Below, piece by piece: positions 34,072-34,180 of a stretch of 34,180 bases of DNA. The notes under the pieces are model-generated. The model made no database searches and was not told where the DNA came from. It was given only the letters and a program-made list of their open reading frames with translations. Both the position numbers and the translations under genes were made by a program. This DNA is from an uncultured Pelagibacteraceae bacterium. Its GTDB lineage: Bacteria; Pseudomonadota; Alphaproteobacteria; Pelagibacterales; Pelagibacteraceae. Each line of letters begins with the position of its first letter. The stretch's first letter is position 1. The DNA lies in contig CACGHX010000007.1 of assembly GCA_902573065.1 (NCBI GenBank), forward strand, positions 1 through 34,180. The letters are read 5' to 3'.

Positions 34072-34180
34072 ATGAAAATTTATAAAAATTTTAATATTTC
34101 AAATAGATTTAAAAACGCAGCTATAGCAATTGGAAATTTTGATGGATTTCACTTAGGGCATCAAAAGGTGATCAAGAAAG
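34072..34180 (+). CDS. ribF: RibF riboflavin kinase / FAD synthetase, 3' truncated
   Basis: Only the first 36 residues are in the window. The nucleotidyltransferase motif GNFDGFHLGHQKVI with the HxGH element is clear and characteristic of the N-terminal FAD synthetase domain of RibF. The full enzyme would convert riboflavin to FMN and FAD. ATG 34072 directly follows the TAG of the HAD gene; translation is probably coupled. Confidence 0.88.
   Translation, partial: MKIYKNFNISNRFKNAAIAIGNFDGFHLGHQKVIKK

Overview
The window looks like a chromosome fragment of a SAR11-type marine alphaproteobacterium (Pelagibacterales). Evidence seen in the sequence: very AT-rich DNA with A/T-biased codons, tiny or negative gene spacing, an alphaproteobacterial cell-cycle regulator (GcrA), a tRNA-His without the extra 5' G, the SRP RNA-dnaX-ybaB-recR order, and a PlcP-Agt lipid-remodelling pair beside the phosphate regulon. 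I see no phage, insertion sequence or CRISPR; this reads as ordinary core chromosome. Gene names come from motif recognition, not from database searches.

Positions 1-13563 form a phosphate block. A truncated PlcP-like phosphoesterase and a GT4 glycosyltransferase (phospholipid replacement under phosphate stress) precede phoR, an unknown exported protein, pstS, and a tightly coupled pstC-pstA-pstB-phoU-phoB run. These are followed by sixA (minus strand), ppk and ppx for polyphosphate. Positions 13564-13918 carry no gene but hold strong hairpins and a clear intrinsic terminator, possibly ending a small RNA. Positions 13919-15574 (minus strand) hold a lysine-rich small protein and a three-gene arsenate-handling run: small membrane protein, arsC, arsenic-type aquaporin. 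The run has no arsR beside it.

The most interesting regulatory signal is a promoter architecture shared by phoR, pstS and the arsenate run. Each has three heptamers spaced exactly 11 bp apart, the last always CTNTAAT and overlapping the -10 element. This looks like a drifted PhoB box and would place arsenate defence under phosphate control. A related but different 11-bp triple repeat (TTGTTAA type) sits in front of glcB, where a SAR11 glycine riboswitch might have been expected and is not seen.

Positions 15627-24134 contain gcrA, an ABC-2 permease, argD-argF, a membrane-anchored cytochrome c, kdsB-pheA, and the SRP RNA-dnaX-ybaB-recR block. dnaX has an 11-A tract placed so that a -1 slip stops at once, which would give a gamma-sized product. 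Positions 24124-31184 hold malate synthase (minus strand), an AccA with an added C-terminal membrane segment, a cold-shock protein, tRNA-His with hisS starting 4 nt after its CCA, then hisZ and hisG. groEL and groES are on the minus strand with a heat-shock-like promoter. The groEL terminator lies inside the hisG coding end. The window closes with a HAD-family hydrolase and the start of ribF.
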